Source of the DNA: JBFMEX01 sp040752215
Lineage (GTDB): Bacteria; Pseudomonadota; Alphaproteobacteria; Rhizobiales; Hyphomicrobiaceae
Assembly: GCA_040752215.1 (NCBI GenBank)
Contig: JBFMEX010000025.1
Span: 1 to 43,409, forward strand
Length of the DNA: 43,409 bases
Direction: 5' to 3'
The notes below the pieces were generated by a model. It was not told where the DNA came from. It made no database searches and worked only from the letters and a program-made list of their open reading frames with translations. Shown here one piece after another: positions 24,817-31,595 of this stretch; position 1 is the stretch's first letter, and the number at the start of each line of letters is the position of its first letter. Made by a program: the position numbers and the translations under genes.

Positions 24817-25494
24817 CTACTCGAGGGCGCCCTCCTGCGGCCACCTGAGCAGGCTCCGTCCGAGCAAGGCCCCGACAAGTGTCAGCAGCATCACCGAGCC
24901 GAATTGCCAGACGAGGACCATGACGCTCGCGTCCTGGGTGTGGAACAGGCGCAGCGCGGCGGCGCCGAGCGCGGCAGAGGCGAGGGCCGCAAGCATTGTC
25001 GTCGTGACCGGCGCGATCGGGGCGCCGCGGCGGACCATGGCGAGGATCAGGAGACCCGGCACGATGCTGACCAGGAGGATGCTCGGAAAGCAGATGAGAT
25101 CGGGCGCGAGGCTCAGGCCGTCGGGTCCGGCGCGCATCCAGCTCTGCCAGCAGCCCGTGCCGAGACTTCCGAGCCATAGCGCCAAGGCCGGCAGCGGGGC
25201 GAAGCGCTCCCACAATGGCCGGCCCGGGCAGCCCGCGCAGAATGCCGCCGCGGCCGCCAGCATGCTGGTGAGGAGGGCTGCGGCCACCTCGATCACGAAC
25301 TTGGGCTCGGCGAGCTTGACGACGAGATCCGGTCGCGGCCCGGCCACGACGACGACCAGCGCGGCATAGATCAGCGAGATCGCAAACCACGTCGCCGTGC
25401 GGGCGTGCGGCGATCGCAACGGCGATACCGCCGGGGCACTGGCCGACAGCGCCTTGATCAGGTCGTCGGTGTGCATGCTTCTGCGCGTCGTCAT
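24817..25494 (-). CDS. nrsF: NrsF-type membrane anti-sigma factor (DUF1109)
   Basis: The 225-residue product has a short cytoplasmic N-terminus and about six transmembrane helices, the DUF1109 layout. In Caulobacter the homologue NrsF holds sigma-F inactive until metal stress is sensed through conserved cysteines. Here cysteines lie at 86 and 89 (AFCAGCPG), 115 (GTGCWQSW) and 135 (LICFPS), the last two in the segments typical of the family. The gene overlaps the sigma factor gene by four bases (ATGA), so the two are translationally coupled. The symbol is assigned by family and context; metal specificity cannot be inferred. Confidence 0.83.
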   Translation of the reverse strand: MTTRRSMHTDDLIKALSASAPAVSPLRSPHARTATWFAISLIYAALVVVVAGPRPDLVVKLAEPKFVIEVAAALLTSMLAAAAAFCAGCPGRPLWERFAPLPALALWLGSLGTGCWQSWMRAGPDGLSLAPDLICFPSILLVSIVPGLLILAMVRRGAPIAPVTTTMLAALASAALGAAALRLFHTQDASVMVLVWQFGSVMLLTLVGALLGRSLLRWPQEGALE

Positions 25495-26063
25495 TCGAGT
25501 ATCCGCCGCATCGCTTTCATTGCCCGGTGAACCGTCACCTTGAGTGCCGACACGCTCTTGCCCGTCCGCATCGACGCTTCCTCGAGCGACAGGCCCTGCA
25601 ACTTCATCAATTCGATCGCCTGACGCTGGGGGGGCGACAGCGCCGCCAAGGCACGGCGCACCTCGCCCTGATCGTCGCTGATGTCCTGCTCCGTCTTCGG
25701 CTCGTCCAGCGGAAAGGTTTCAGGCATGGCCGCGACGGTGGTCTCGTTGGCGCGGCGCGAGGCCATCTTTCGGGCGAAGTCGGCGATACGCCGTTTGGCG
25801 ATGGTGCCGAGCCACGGTCCGAACGGGCGTGCGCTATCGTAGGTGTGGCGGACGAGGTGAACGGAAAGCAGGATGTCCTGCACGATGTCCTCTACGTCGT
25901 TCGGGCTGTGCCATCTCCGGCGCACCAGGCCCCGGATCACAGGCGTCACCTCCTCGAGCAGGCGCGCGTAGGCGAAACTGTTTCCACCTTGCGCGGATCG
26001 CATGAGGTCGCGCCACCGCTCGTCGCGATCCCGTCGGTCCGTCGATGTGGCGTCGTCGCGCAT
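25491..26063 (-). CDS. sigF: ECF RNA polymerase sigma factor, sigma-F type
   Basis: The 190-residue protein has sigma region 2 (ARLLEEVTPVIRG ... DVEDIVQDILLSVH ... RPFGPWLGTIAKRRIADF) and region 4 with a helix-turn-helix (LSPPQRQAIELMKLQG ... EEASMRTGKSVSALKVTVHRA), and lacks other domains, as ECF sigma factors do. Coupling to a DUF1109 anti-sigma gene and two nearby GTAAC(C/G)-N16-CGAA promoters identify it as the Caulobacter sigma-F type, which responds to chromate, cadmium or copper-type stress. The ATG at 26063 follows GAGGAA; an in-frame start ten codons upstream is less likely. No copy of the promoter motif was found in front of this gene itself, so autoregulation is not supported. Confidence 0.87.
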   Translation of the reverse strand: MRDDATSTDRRDRDERWRDLMRSAQGGNSFAYARLLEEVTPVIRGLVRRRWHSPNDVEDIVQDILLSVHLVRHTYDSARPFGPWLGTIAKRRIADFARKMASRRANETTVAAMPETFPLDEPKTEQDISDDQGEVRRALAALSPPQRQAIELMKLQGLSLEEASMRTGKSVSALKVTVHRAMKAMRRILE

Positions 26064-26174
26064 GGGCAAGGTTCCTCGACAGCGCCCGATCACGCGTCCT
26101 CGATCCGACCATAGCCGATCGCGTGCGTCACGCGACCATCAAGACAAAGTGAGCTTCGGTCGAGTGGCTTCAAG

Positions 26175-26200
26175 GTAACGGGCACCGCCTGGCAAGCGAA
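26175..26200 (+). promoter_or_regulatory. Candidate sigma-F promoter before the small secreted peptide
   Basis: GTAACG (26175-26180), a 16-base spacer and CGAA (26197-26200) match the GTAACC-N16-CGAA motif of sigma-F promoters at nine of ten positions. It lies 67 bp before the 47-codon gene and in the spacer divergent from sigF. Confidence 0.65.
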
Positions 26201-26267
26201 TGACCTCGGCACAAGGCGTCGGGAGAGCCCGATGCCAGCCATCGAAAACTCGCCGAGGAGAAATCGC

Positions 26268-26411
26268 ATGAAGACGCTGATCATCGCACTCGCACTTTCG
26301 CTGCCTATGCTGGCGACCATCACCGGCGCCAACGCCGGGGACCGGCTGCTCGACGAACTCGTCCGGCAGGGCAGCATCGTTCACCCCGGCGGCATGCTCG
26401 CCGGCCGTTGA
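26268..26411 (+). CDS. 47-residue secreted peptide, putative sigma-F target
   Basis: This short gene encodes a signal peptide (KTLIIALALSLPMLATITG, cleavage after ANA) and a mature peptide of only about 24 residues, GDRLLDELVRQGSIVHPG followed by GMLAGR. GAGGAG stands at the proper distance before the ATG. The sigma-F-like promoter upstream and its position beside sigF argue that it is a real stress-induced gene. The mature part has no cysteine, so it is not a bufferin-type precursor. No family is recognised; it could be a small periplasmic or membrane-associated effector. Confidence 0.65.
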   Translation: MKTLIIALALSLPMLATITGANAGDRLLDELVRQGSIVHPGGMLAGR

Positions 26412-26458
26412 AGGCCTCGTCGGATGACCGGGCGGCTCTGCGCGTCCCCGCATTCGAT

Positions 26459-26612
26459 TCCGAGACCGGTTATCGGGTCGAAGCTGCACCTCGTGGCGGC
26501 TTCGGCCCTGCCTCGGAGCGACAACTCTTCGGGGTGCAGCCAAGGGCTTGGCGGCGGCGCCACTTCCAGAGATGACGCCGTCGACGAAGGTTCGATTCCT
26601 TCCACCCCACCA
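26459..26612 (+). ncRNA. Structured RNA-like element with a T-arm and CCA end (tRNA/tmRNA-like)
   Basis: The 3' end has a perfect T-arm (GAAGG-TTCGATT-CCTTC, 26586-26602) followed by CACCCC, A and CCA. GGGGTG at 26531-26536 can pair with CACCCC as an acceptor stem of six pairs. A 16-nt loop closed by CGGCG/CGCCG replaces a normal anticodon arm. Upstream, CGAAGC/GCTTCG (26479-26504) encloses TGCACC, which pairs with GGTGCA at 26533-26538, forming a possible H-type pseudoknot that competes with the acceptor pairing. Alphaproteobacterial tmRNA is made from permuted genes with an acceptor piece of this kind, but I see no tag-coding piece downstream. It may be a tmRNA acceptor remnant, a degenerate tRNA or a new structured RNA. 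Confidence 0.35.
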
Positions 26613-26683
26613 GGCGCGCCCCAGCCCCGCGGCGCACGTCGCGGCCGGGGACCGTTGTTGGACGAGACCGTGGGGGAACGACC

Positions 26684-26998
26684 ATGAAAATCCTCTTAGT
26701 CACCGAGCGGGGATATCGATCCCAATGGCTGGTCCACTTCATCCAGCGCAAGGATGGTGTGGTGGATATCGCAGGCTCGCTGGCCGACATGGAGGACGCG
26801 CTCGCGGCCGGAAACTACGATGTCCTGCTGGTCGATCTGGATTGCGGAAGGGATCTCATCTCGGCGGTCGTCGAGGCCGCCCGCAGCAATTTCCCCGAGC
26901 TTCGCCTCCTGGTTCTCGCGCGCCGGGAGAGCATCGCGGATGTGGCAGCAATTTTGGATCGTGGTGCCGAGCTGATCGCTTCGATATGCATGACGTAG
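26684..26998 (+). pseudogene. Truncated response-regulator receiver domain
   Basis: The 104-codon frame begins as a receiver-like domain: KILLVTERGYRS, a central NYDVLLVDLDCG strand with candidate phospho-Asp, and LRLLVLARRESIADVAAILDRGA. It then breaks off before the final beta-strand and conserved Lys and has no output domain. The last codons (after about 26970) are the reverse complement of porin sequence, showing that the 3' end was lost in a rearrangement. A GGGGGAA sequence precedes the ATG, so it may still be translated, but a working two-domain regulator is not possible. Confidence 0.65.
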
Positions 26999-27309
26999 CC
27001 GGCGGACCAGCCCGGCACGATCTGCGCCTTTCCGGTCAGCTTGAAGTGGCTCGAGAGCGTGCTGCCGAGTCCCCCGACGTAGGTATTGGTCTCGTGGCCG
27101 TCGTCCCAAACGGTGATCTGCTCGCCGACCCAGCCGCTGATCGCAAGCGACACCTTCCGGTTGCCCTTGCGGGCTGTGGTCGCCTCCAGCTCGGCGATTC
27201 GCTCCTCGAGATCGGCACAGCAATTACCGCCGAGATCGGCGGCGCCCGCCGAGGTCGAGAGCGCGGCTGCGGAGACGAGCAAGGCTGCGCCCAGAATTTT
27301 GCTGTTCAT
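26815..27309 (-). pseudogene. Truncated third porin paralogue
   Basis: The frame starts with a normal porin signal peptide (ILGAALLVSAAALSTSAGA) and the same mature start as the intact porins (ADLGGNCCADLEERIAELEATT, then KVSLAISGWVGEQITVW). Similarity continues to about GYVMHIEAISSA (near 26970), roughly the first quarter of the barrel. Beyond that the frame runs antisense through the truncated response-regulator gene and encodes nonsense. The barrel cannot form, so the gene is dead or yields only a fragment. The intact promoter-side region and start codon suggest a recent loss. Confidence 0.75.
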
Positions 27310-27554
27310 GGAATCCCCAGTATCGGACGCGAGAACCAACGCTCAGTTGTCGGGAGCGCGAAGCCCTACCTCGCTCCTCAGGGTCGGCAGACTAGGCGTG
27401 CAAGCTTTCAAGGCGCTTTAGACAGCGTTGCCCGATAGCCACGCTTGCGCCGTGCCGGGCAGCGATCGGGCGACCTTGCCGTTTGCATCACCGCTTCGTG
27501 ATCCAACGTGCTCGACCGCGAGGCCGCAGCGGATCGATCTGCAGCCCGCCGCGC

Positions 27555-27580
27555 GTAACCTTCCGCGGATCGCCTGCGAA
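27555..27580 (+). promoter_or_regulatory. Perfect sigma-F promoter of the bufferin operon
   Basis: GTAACC (27555-27560), a spacer of exactly 16 bases and CGAA (27577-27580) match the sigma-F motif I recall from Caulobacter at every position. It lies 52 bp before the DUF2282 precursor gene, leaving a leader of about 45 nt. Confidence 0.82.
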
Positions 27581-27632
27581 CCTCTCTGGCGTGGAGGCCT
27601 TCGCGCCTCCCTGTCAAACAGAGGAACGACCC

Positions 27633-27965
27633 ATGGAACGCAAGACTTCCCAGGCGACTGCAATCGCCGTTGCCGGCGCAATTGCGGCGGCGCTGGGCGC
27701 AAGCGCGATCAGCGGCACGGCCAGCGCCCAGAAGATGGACATGAAGGACATGGAGAAGTGCTACGGCGTCGCGCTCGCCGGCAAGAACGACTGCAAGGCG
27801 GGCAAGGGGACGACCTGTGCCGGCACCTCCAAGGTCGACTACCAGGGCAATGCCTGGAGCCTGGTCAAGAAGGGCACCTGCGAGCAGGTCGCGACGCCGG
27901 CCGGCAAGGGCAGCCTCAAGTGCATTGCAGATCGCGGCGGCAAGTACGACTGCAGCGAAGGATAG
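27633..27965 (+). CDS. bufA: Bufferin-type RiPP precursor (DUF2282, BufA1-like)
   Basis: The 110-residue product has a signal peptide ending TASAQ and a mature part with six cysteines in the DUF2282 pattern: MEKCYGVALAGKNDCKAG, GTTCAGTSKVDYQGNAW, KKGTC, LKC and YDC. In characterised bufferins some of these cysteines are converted to thiooxazoles by the DUF692 enzyme encoded next, and the exported peptide binds copper in the periplasm. The EKCYG, GKNDC, GTTCAGTS and GTC motifs are all intact. GAGGAAC precedes the ATG at 27633. A perfect sigma-F promoter lies upstream, and the next gene starts six bases after the stop, giving a compact operon. Function is inferred from family and gene order. 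Confidence 0.85.
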   Translation: MERKTSQATAIAVAGAIAAALGASAISGTASAQKMDMKDMEKCYGVALAGKNDCKAGKGTTCAGTSKVDYQGNAWSLVKKGTCEQVATPAGKGSLKCIADRGGKYDCSEG

Positions 27966-27971
27966 CCCGTC

Positions 27972-28853
27972 GTGCGCCCGTCCTCTCACGGCACGACGGC
28001 TGACCCGATCCCGGCGCGAGCCGGGGTCGGGCTCAAGCCCGACCATTACGAATCCATCCTCGCGACCAGGCCGGAAATCGGCTGGTTCGAGGTGCATGCC
28101 GAGAACTACATGGAGCCCGGCGGGCCGTCGCATCACTATCTGACGCGGATCCGCGAGCGCTATCCCTTGTCGGTGCACGGCGTCGGGCTATCGATCGGTG
28201 CCGACGCCCCGCTCGATCTCGATCACCTGGCACGCTTGAAGTCGGTCTGCGATCGCTATCAGCCGGGCCTCGTCTCCGAGCATCTCGCATGGTCGACGCA
28301 CGAGGGAATCTACCTCAACGATCTCCTGCCGGTGCCCTACACTCTGCGCGCACTGCATCGCGTGTGTGCGCACATCGATCAGGTCCAGAGCACACTCGGC
28401 CGCACCATTTTGCTCGAGAACCCTTCCACCTACGTCGCCTTCACCGACAAGGAGATGAGCGAGATCGAGTTTCTCTCTGACGTTGCCCGGCTGACGGGCT
28501 GCGGCCTGCTGCTCGACGTCAACAACGTCTACGTGTCGGCGGTGAACCACGGCTTCGACCCGAGAGCCTACATCGACGCGTTCCCGTTCGCCTTCGTGAG
28601 GGAGCTGCACCTCGGTGGCCACACCGCGGACCAGGACGAAACGGGCGCGCGCTTGCTGATCGACTCGCACGGTTGTGAGGTCGGCCTCACCGTCTGGTCG
28701 CTCTACCGACACGCGATCAAGCGCGGCGGAACTATCCCGACGCTGATCGAATGGGACAACGACGTGCCCCAGTGGGACGAGCTGCTCGACGAGGCGCTTC
28801 GCGCCGAGCGGATCATGGCATCGGAAAGATACGGCCGTGGCCACGCTGCGTGA
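27972..28853 (+). CDS. bufB: DUF692 multinuclear non-heme iron oxidase (MNIO), bufferin maturase BufB-like
   Basis: The 293-residue TIM-barrel enzyme modifies cysteines of the precursor peptide. Metal-ligand segments expected of the family are visible in order: EVHAENYM, SVHGVGLSIG, SEHLAWS, ILLENPS, LLDVNNVYVSA, RELHLGGH, DSHG and IEWDND. Family members use two or three iron ions and O2. The start is a GTG at 27972, six bases after the precursor stop; no better ATG exists that keeps the conserved N-terminus. The 3' end overlaps the DUF2063 gene by 17 bp. It acts in the cytoplasm before export of the peptide. Confidence 0.88.
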   Translation: MRPSSHGTTADPIPARAGVGLKPDHYESILATRPEIGWFEVHAENYMEPGGPSHHYLTRIRERYPLSVHGVGLSIGADAPLDLDHLARLKSVCDRYQPGLVSEHLAWSTHEGIYLNDLLPVPYTLRALHRVCAHIDQVQSTLGRTILLENPSTYVAFTDKEMSEIEFLSDVARLTGCGLLLDVNNVYVSAVNHGFDPRAYIDAFPFAFVRELHLGGHTADQDETGARLLIDSHGCEVGLTVWSLYRHAIKRGGTIPTLIEWDNDVPQWDELLDEALRAERIMASERYGRGHAA

Positions 28854-29637
28854 GATCCAGCACCAATTCGCCGACGCACTGCTCGATCCGGCGCGCAGCA
28901 TCCCATGCCATGTGACGAGCCACACCGCCCGCTATCCCGCGGCCCGCTTCAACGTCTACCGCAACAACGTGGTGGCGAGCCTCGGCGATGTCCTGCGGTC
29001 CTACTTCCCCGTGGTCGCGAGGCTGGTCGGCGGCGAGTTCTTTCGGGCGATGGCGGGCGAGTTCGTTCGCCGGCATCCGCCGCGTTCGCCGATCCTCAGC
29101 CGGTATGGCGAGCACCTGCCCGCATTCATCGAGGGCTTCGAGCCGGTGCACGATCTGCCTTATCTTGCCGACGTCGCCCGCCTCGAGTGGCACGTGCTGA
29201 GGGCCTACCATGCCGAGGACGCGCGCTCGCTGACGGCACAGGAGATCGCGGACATGGCGGGCATGGCACCAGAATCGATCGTCCTGGCGCTCCACCCCTC
29301 CGCGGCGCTTCTCGCCTCGCCCTATCCCGTGGTCTCGATCTGGCAGACCAACACGAACGACGTCGAGGTGCAACCCGTCGACCTCGCGAGCGGCGGCGAG
29401 TGTGCGCTGATCCTGAGGAGCGATCTGGAGGTCGAGGTGTTTCGGATCGGTGATGTGCCGCACGCGTTCCTGTCGGCGCTGGCATCGGGGAGGACGCTCG
29501 CCCTGGCCGCGCAGTGCTTCGCCAGCTCGCCGGAGAGCCTGCAGCCGGTTCTCGCCTCGCTGATCGAGACGGGCGCCTTCGTGCGCTGCGGCCTCGCCGC
29601 TGATCAACCGCATCCGACCGGAGACCAAGCCCAATGA
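28837..29637 (+). CDS. bufC: DUF2063 partner protein of the MNIO enzyme, BufC-like
   Basis: The 266-residue protein has the DUF2063 N-terminal domain (LREIQHQFADALLD ... RFNVYRNNVVASLGDVLRSYFPVVARLVGGEFF) and a less conserved C-terminal half with VSIWQTN. In bufferin and related RiPP systems this protein pairs with the DUF692 enzyme and is thought to present the precursor peptide; the older label of DNA-binding domain is probably wrong. It starts with GTG inside the upstream gene and its stop overlaps the next ATG (ATGA), so three consecutive genes are translationally linked. Confidence 0.85.
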   Translation: MATLREIQHQFADALLDPARSIPCHVTSHTARYPAARFNVYRNNVVASLGDVLRSYFPVVARLVGGEFFRAMAGEFVRRHPPRSPILSRYGEHLPAFIEGFEPVHDLPYLADVARLEWHVLRAYHAEDARSLTAQEIADMAGMAPESIVLALHPSAALLASPYPVVSIWQTNTNDVEVQPVDLASGGECALILRSDLEVEVFRIGDVPHAFLSALASGRTLALAAQCFASSPESLQPVLASLIETGAFVRCGLAADQPHPTGDQAQ

Positions 29638-30104
29638 CCAGGATCATCGATTCGATCGTCAAGCTGCTCGAGCGCATTCCGTTGTCGCTCATCAGCCTGC
29701 TGGCCCGCGTGATCGTCGGCCTCGTGTTCTTCAACTCGGGTCTCACCAAGATCGACGGCTTCGCGCTCAAGGACTCGACCTTCTATCTATTCGAGGAGGA
29801 GTACAAGGTGCCGCTGATACCGCCGGTCCTGGCCGCCTACATGGCGACGGCGGCGGAGCTCACCATGCCGTGGCTGCTGTGGCTCGGCCTCGGCGCGAGG
29901 TTCGCCGCGTTGGCACTGCTCGCGATGACGGTCGTGATCCAGACGTTCGTCTATCCGGAAGCCTACATCACCCACGGGCTGTGGGCGATCGCGCTGCTGC
30001 TCATCGTCCGGTTCGGAGCCGGTGCGATCTCGATCGACCATCTCATTCGCACGCGGCACGACGAGAGCGGACTCTTGAGCCGCGAGAGCATGTGGCGCCT
30101 GTGA
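29634..30104 (+). CDS. DoxX-family membrane protein, BufD-like
   Basis: The 156-residue protein has four hydrophobic helices and the DoxX signature LLARVIVGLVFFNSGLTKIDGF near the N-terminus. DoxX proteins are the usual fourth member of DUF2282-DUF692-DUF2063 clusters, but their biochemical role is unclear; redox linkage to quinones has been suggested for relatives. The ATG overlaps the stop of the DUF2063 gene by four bases. The mid-section (FEEEYKVPLIPPVLAAYMATAAELTMPW) is typical of the sigma-F-linked subgroup. Confidence 0.85.
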   Translation: MTRIIDSIVKLLERIPLSLISLLARVIVGLVFFNSGLTKIDGFALKDSTFYLFEEEYKVPLIPPVLAAYMATAAELTMPWLLWLGLGARFAALALLAMTVVIQTFVYPEAYITHGLWAIALLLIVRFGAGAISIDHLIRTRHDESGLLSRESMWRL

Positions 30105-30120
30105 GGTGGGAGCGCGAGCG

Positions 30121-30987
30121 GTGGCGGTGCTCGACACGATCCTGGATCGGCTCGGCCGGCTCATTGCAGAGCGACTCGAGCAGCCGGCAAGCGGCTACGA
30201 GCCGTTCACGCCGTCCGACCCCGAGACGCTGCGCAGGATCTTGCAGATCGGCGACGTCCTGCTGATCGAGGGCAACCAGAAAGTCGCAACCGCGATCAAG
30301 TACCTCACGCAGTCGACCTGGTCGCACGCCGCGCTCTACGTCGGCGACCTCGTCACCGATCCGACCGGCGGCGGCGAGGCGTGCATGCTGGTCGAGGCCA
30401 ACCTCGGCCAAGGCGTCGTCGCGGTCCCGCTTTCGAAATATGCCTCATTCAATACCCGCATCTGCCGGCCCGTCGGGCTTGCGCGGGAGGAGCAGGAGGG
30501 CGTTGCACGCTTCGCCATCGACCGCATCGGCAACCAATACGATACCCGCCACATCGCCGATCTGGCGCGCTACCTGCTGCCGACTCCGCCGGTGCCGGTG
30601 CGCTGGCGGCGCAGGATGATCGCACTCGGTTCCGGCGAGCCGACGCGTGTCATCTGCTCGACGCTCATCGCCCAGGCGTTCCAGAGCATCCGCTATCCGA
30701 TCCTGCCCCGGATCGAGCGACTGACACACCACCGATACGCGGCCAGCGCCTACAGCCGGGAGGAGATCCTCCACATCCGCCACCACAGCCTGTTCACGCC
30801 GCGCGACTTCGATCTCTCGCCGTATTTCCGGGTCGTGAAGCCGACGATCGAGAACGGCTTCGATCACCGCGCACTGATGTGGGCCAATAGCTGGACCGGA
30901 GAGGTGGCACCGGGGGAACCTGCCGACAGCCCTCAGTCGGCGAGCTCGATGCGGGCGAAGAGGGCGGATGCCGGCTCGCCGGTCTGA
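30121..30987 (+). CDS. YiiX-like permuted NlpC/P60 papain-fold hydrolase
   Basis: The 288-residue product shows the permuted NlpC/P60 pattern of the YiiX/YebB family: GDVLLIEGN, an early His in WSHAALYVGD, MLVEANLGQGVVAVPLSKYA, and a late Cys in RVICSTLIAQAF. Members cleave amide or ester bonds in cell-wall or lipid-like substrates; the substrate here is unknown. There is no signal peptide. A GTG at 30121 with GTGGGAG upstream is preferred over GTG 30106. It begins 16 bp after the DoxX stop on the same strand, so may be read through from the bufferin operon. Its 3' end overlaps the convergent DUF3047 gene by 55 bp. Confidence 0.75.
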   Translation: MAVLDTILDRLGRLIAERLEQPASGYEPFTPSDPETLRRILQIGDVLLIEGNQKVATAIKYLTQSTWSHAALYVGDLVTDPTGGGEACMLVEANLGQGVVAVPLSKYASFNTRICRPVGLAREEQEGVARFAIDRIGNQYDTRHIADLARYLLPTPPVPVRWRRRMIALGSGEPTRVICSTLIAQAFQSIRYPILPRIERLTHHRYAASAYSREEILHIRHHSLFTPRDFDLSPYFRVVKPTIENGFDHRALMWANSWTGEVAPGEPADSPQSASSMRAKRADAGSPV

Positions 30988-31595
30988 TCATTGTCGTTGA
31001 ACACCGCAACGTACCGCAATCGGTCGGGATCGGTGCCGAACGCCGCCCTGAAGTCGGCCGCGACGTTGCGCTGCTCGCGCTGCCACGAGCCGACCTCTCG
31101 CGATCCGTGCAGCTGGACATAGCGCAAATTGGCGTACCGGCCCGAGCGCAGGATGGTCCCGTCGGGGACCGGCGTCGAGGTCCACACATATGCGAGCGTC
31201 GGCACGTCGCGGCTCCAGAACGATGGCTCCCCGAACACGAACGCGATCTTTGCACCGAAGTCCTCGCGCGCCGCGTCCCTGATGTCGGCATGAGCGTGAA
31301 GCCTGTCGACGCGCCACGACCACTCGACGCGGGAGAGGCGCGCAGGCGGCATTTCTACGCGCTGATAGAGCCCCGTTGCCGAGTGAGCCGGCGTGCTGCG
31401 CAAGCACAGCCCGCGCTCGCTTCTTTCCGTGGAAAGCGCGCTGGAGCCGACGAAATCGACGCGCTCGCCACCGGTCATCATCGCCGCAGGATCCGCAAGC
31501 ACCGAGTTGCCGGCCGACAGACGTCCAGACTGAGCGGCGACCATCGTCAAGACGGCGAGGGCCAGGTGAGACTTCGTCAGCGACGACAAGCGCAT
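30933..31595 (-). CDS. DUF3047 family exported protein
   Basis: The 220-residue protein has an N-terminal signal peptide and the DUF3047 pattern: LSRVEWSWRVDRLHAHADIRDAAREDFGAKIAFVFGE ... YVWTSTPVPDGTI ... RYANLRYVQL ... FGTDPDRLRYVAVFNDNDQTGEPASALFARIEL, a beta-sandwich that resembles carbohydrate-binding or concanavalin-like modules. Function is unknown. The start codon overlaps the stop of the upstream DUF3179 gene (TGATG), so translation is coupled. Its 3' end runs 55 bp into the convergent YiiX-like gene on the other strand. Confidence 0.75.
   Translation of the reverse strand: MRLSSLTKSHLALAVLTMVAAQSGRLSAGNSVLADPAAMMTGGERVDFVGSSALSTERSERGLCLRSTPAHSATGLYQRVEMPPARLSRVEWSWRVDRLHAHADIRDAAREDFGAKIAFVFGEPSFWSRDVPTLAYVWTSTPVPDGTILRSGRYANLRYVQLHGSREVGSWQREQRNVAADFRAAFGTDPDRLRYVAVFNDNDQTGEPASALFARIELAD

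Noticed and set aside
26064..26174. A sigma-F promoter reading toward sigF itself
   Set aside because: No GTAAC-N16-CGAA match was found on the minus strand in the spacer; the visible match points toward the small peptide gene.
26381..26605. A minus-strand frame beginning MEGIEPSSTASS
   Set aside because: This is the typical false translation of a tRNA-like T-arm read backwards; it is better explained by the structured RNA element.
26615..26800. The tag-coding piece of a permuted tmRNA downstream of the CCA-ending element
   Set aside because: No D-loop-like GGATTCGAC motif, matching acceptor 5' strand or Ala-Asn-Asp-type tag frame is present; the stretch is occupied by the receiver-domain frame.
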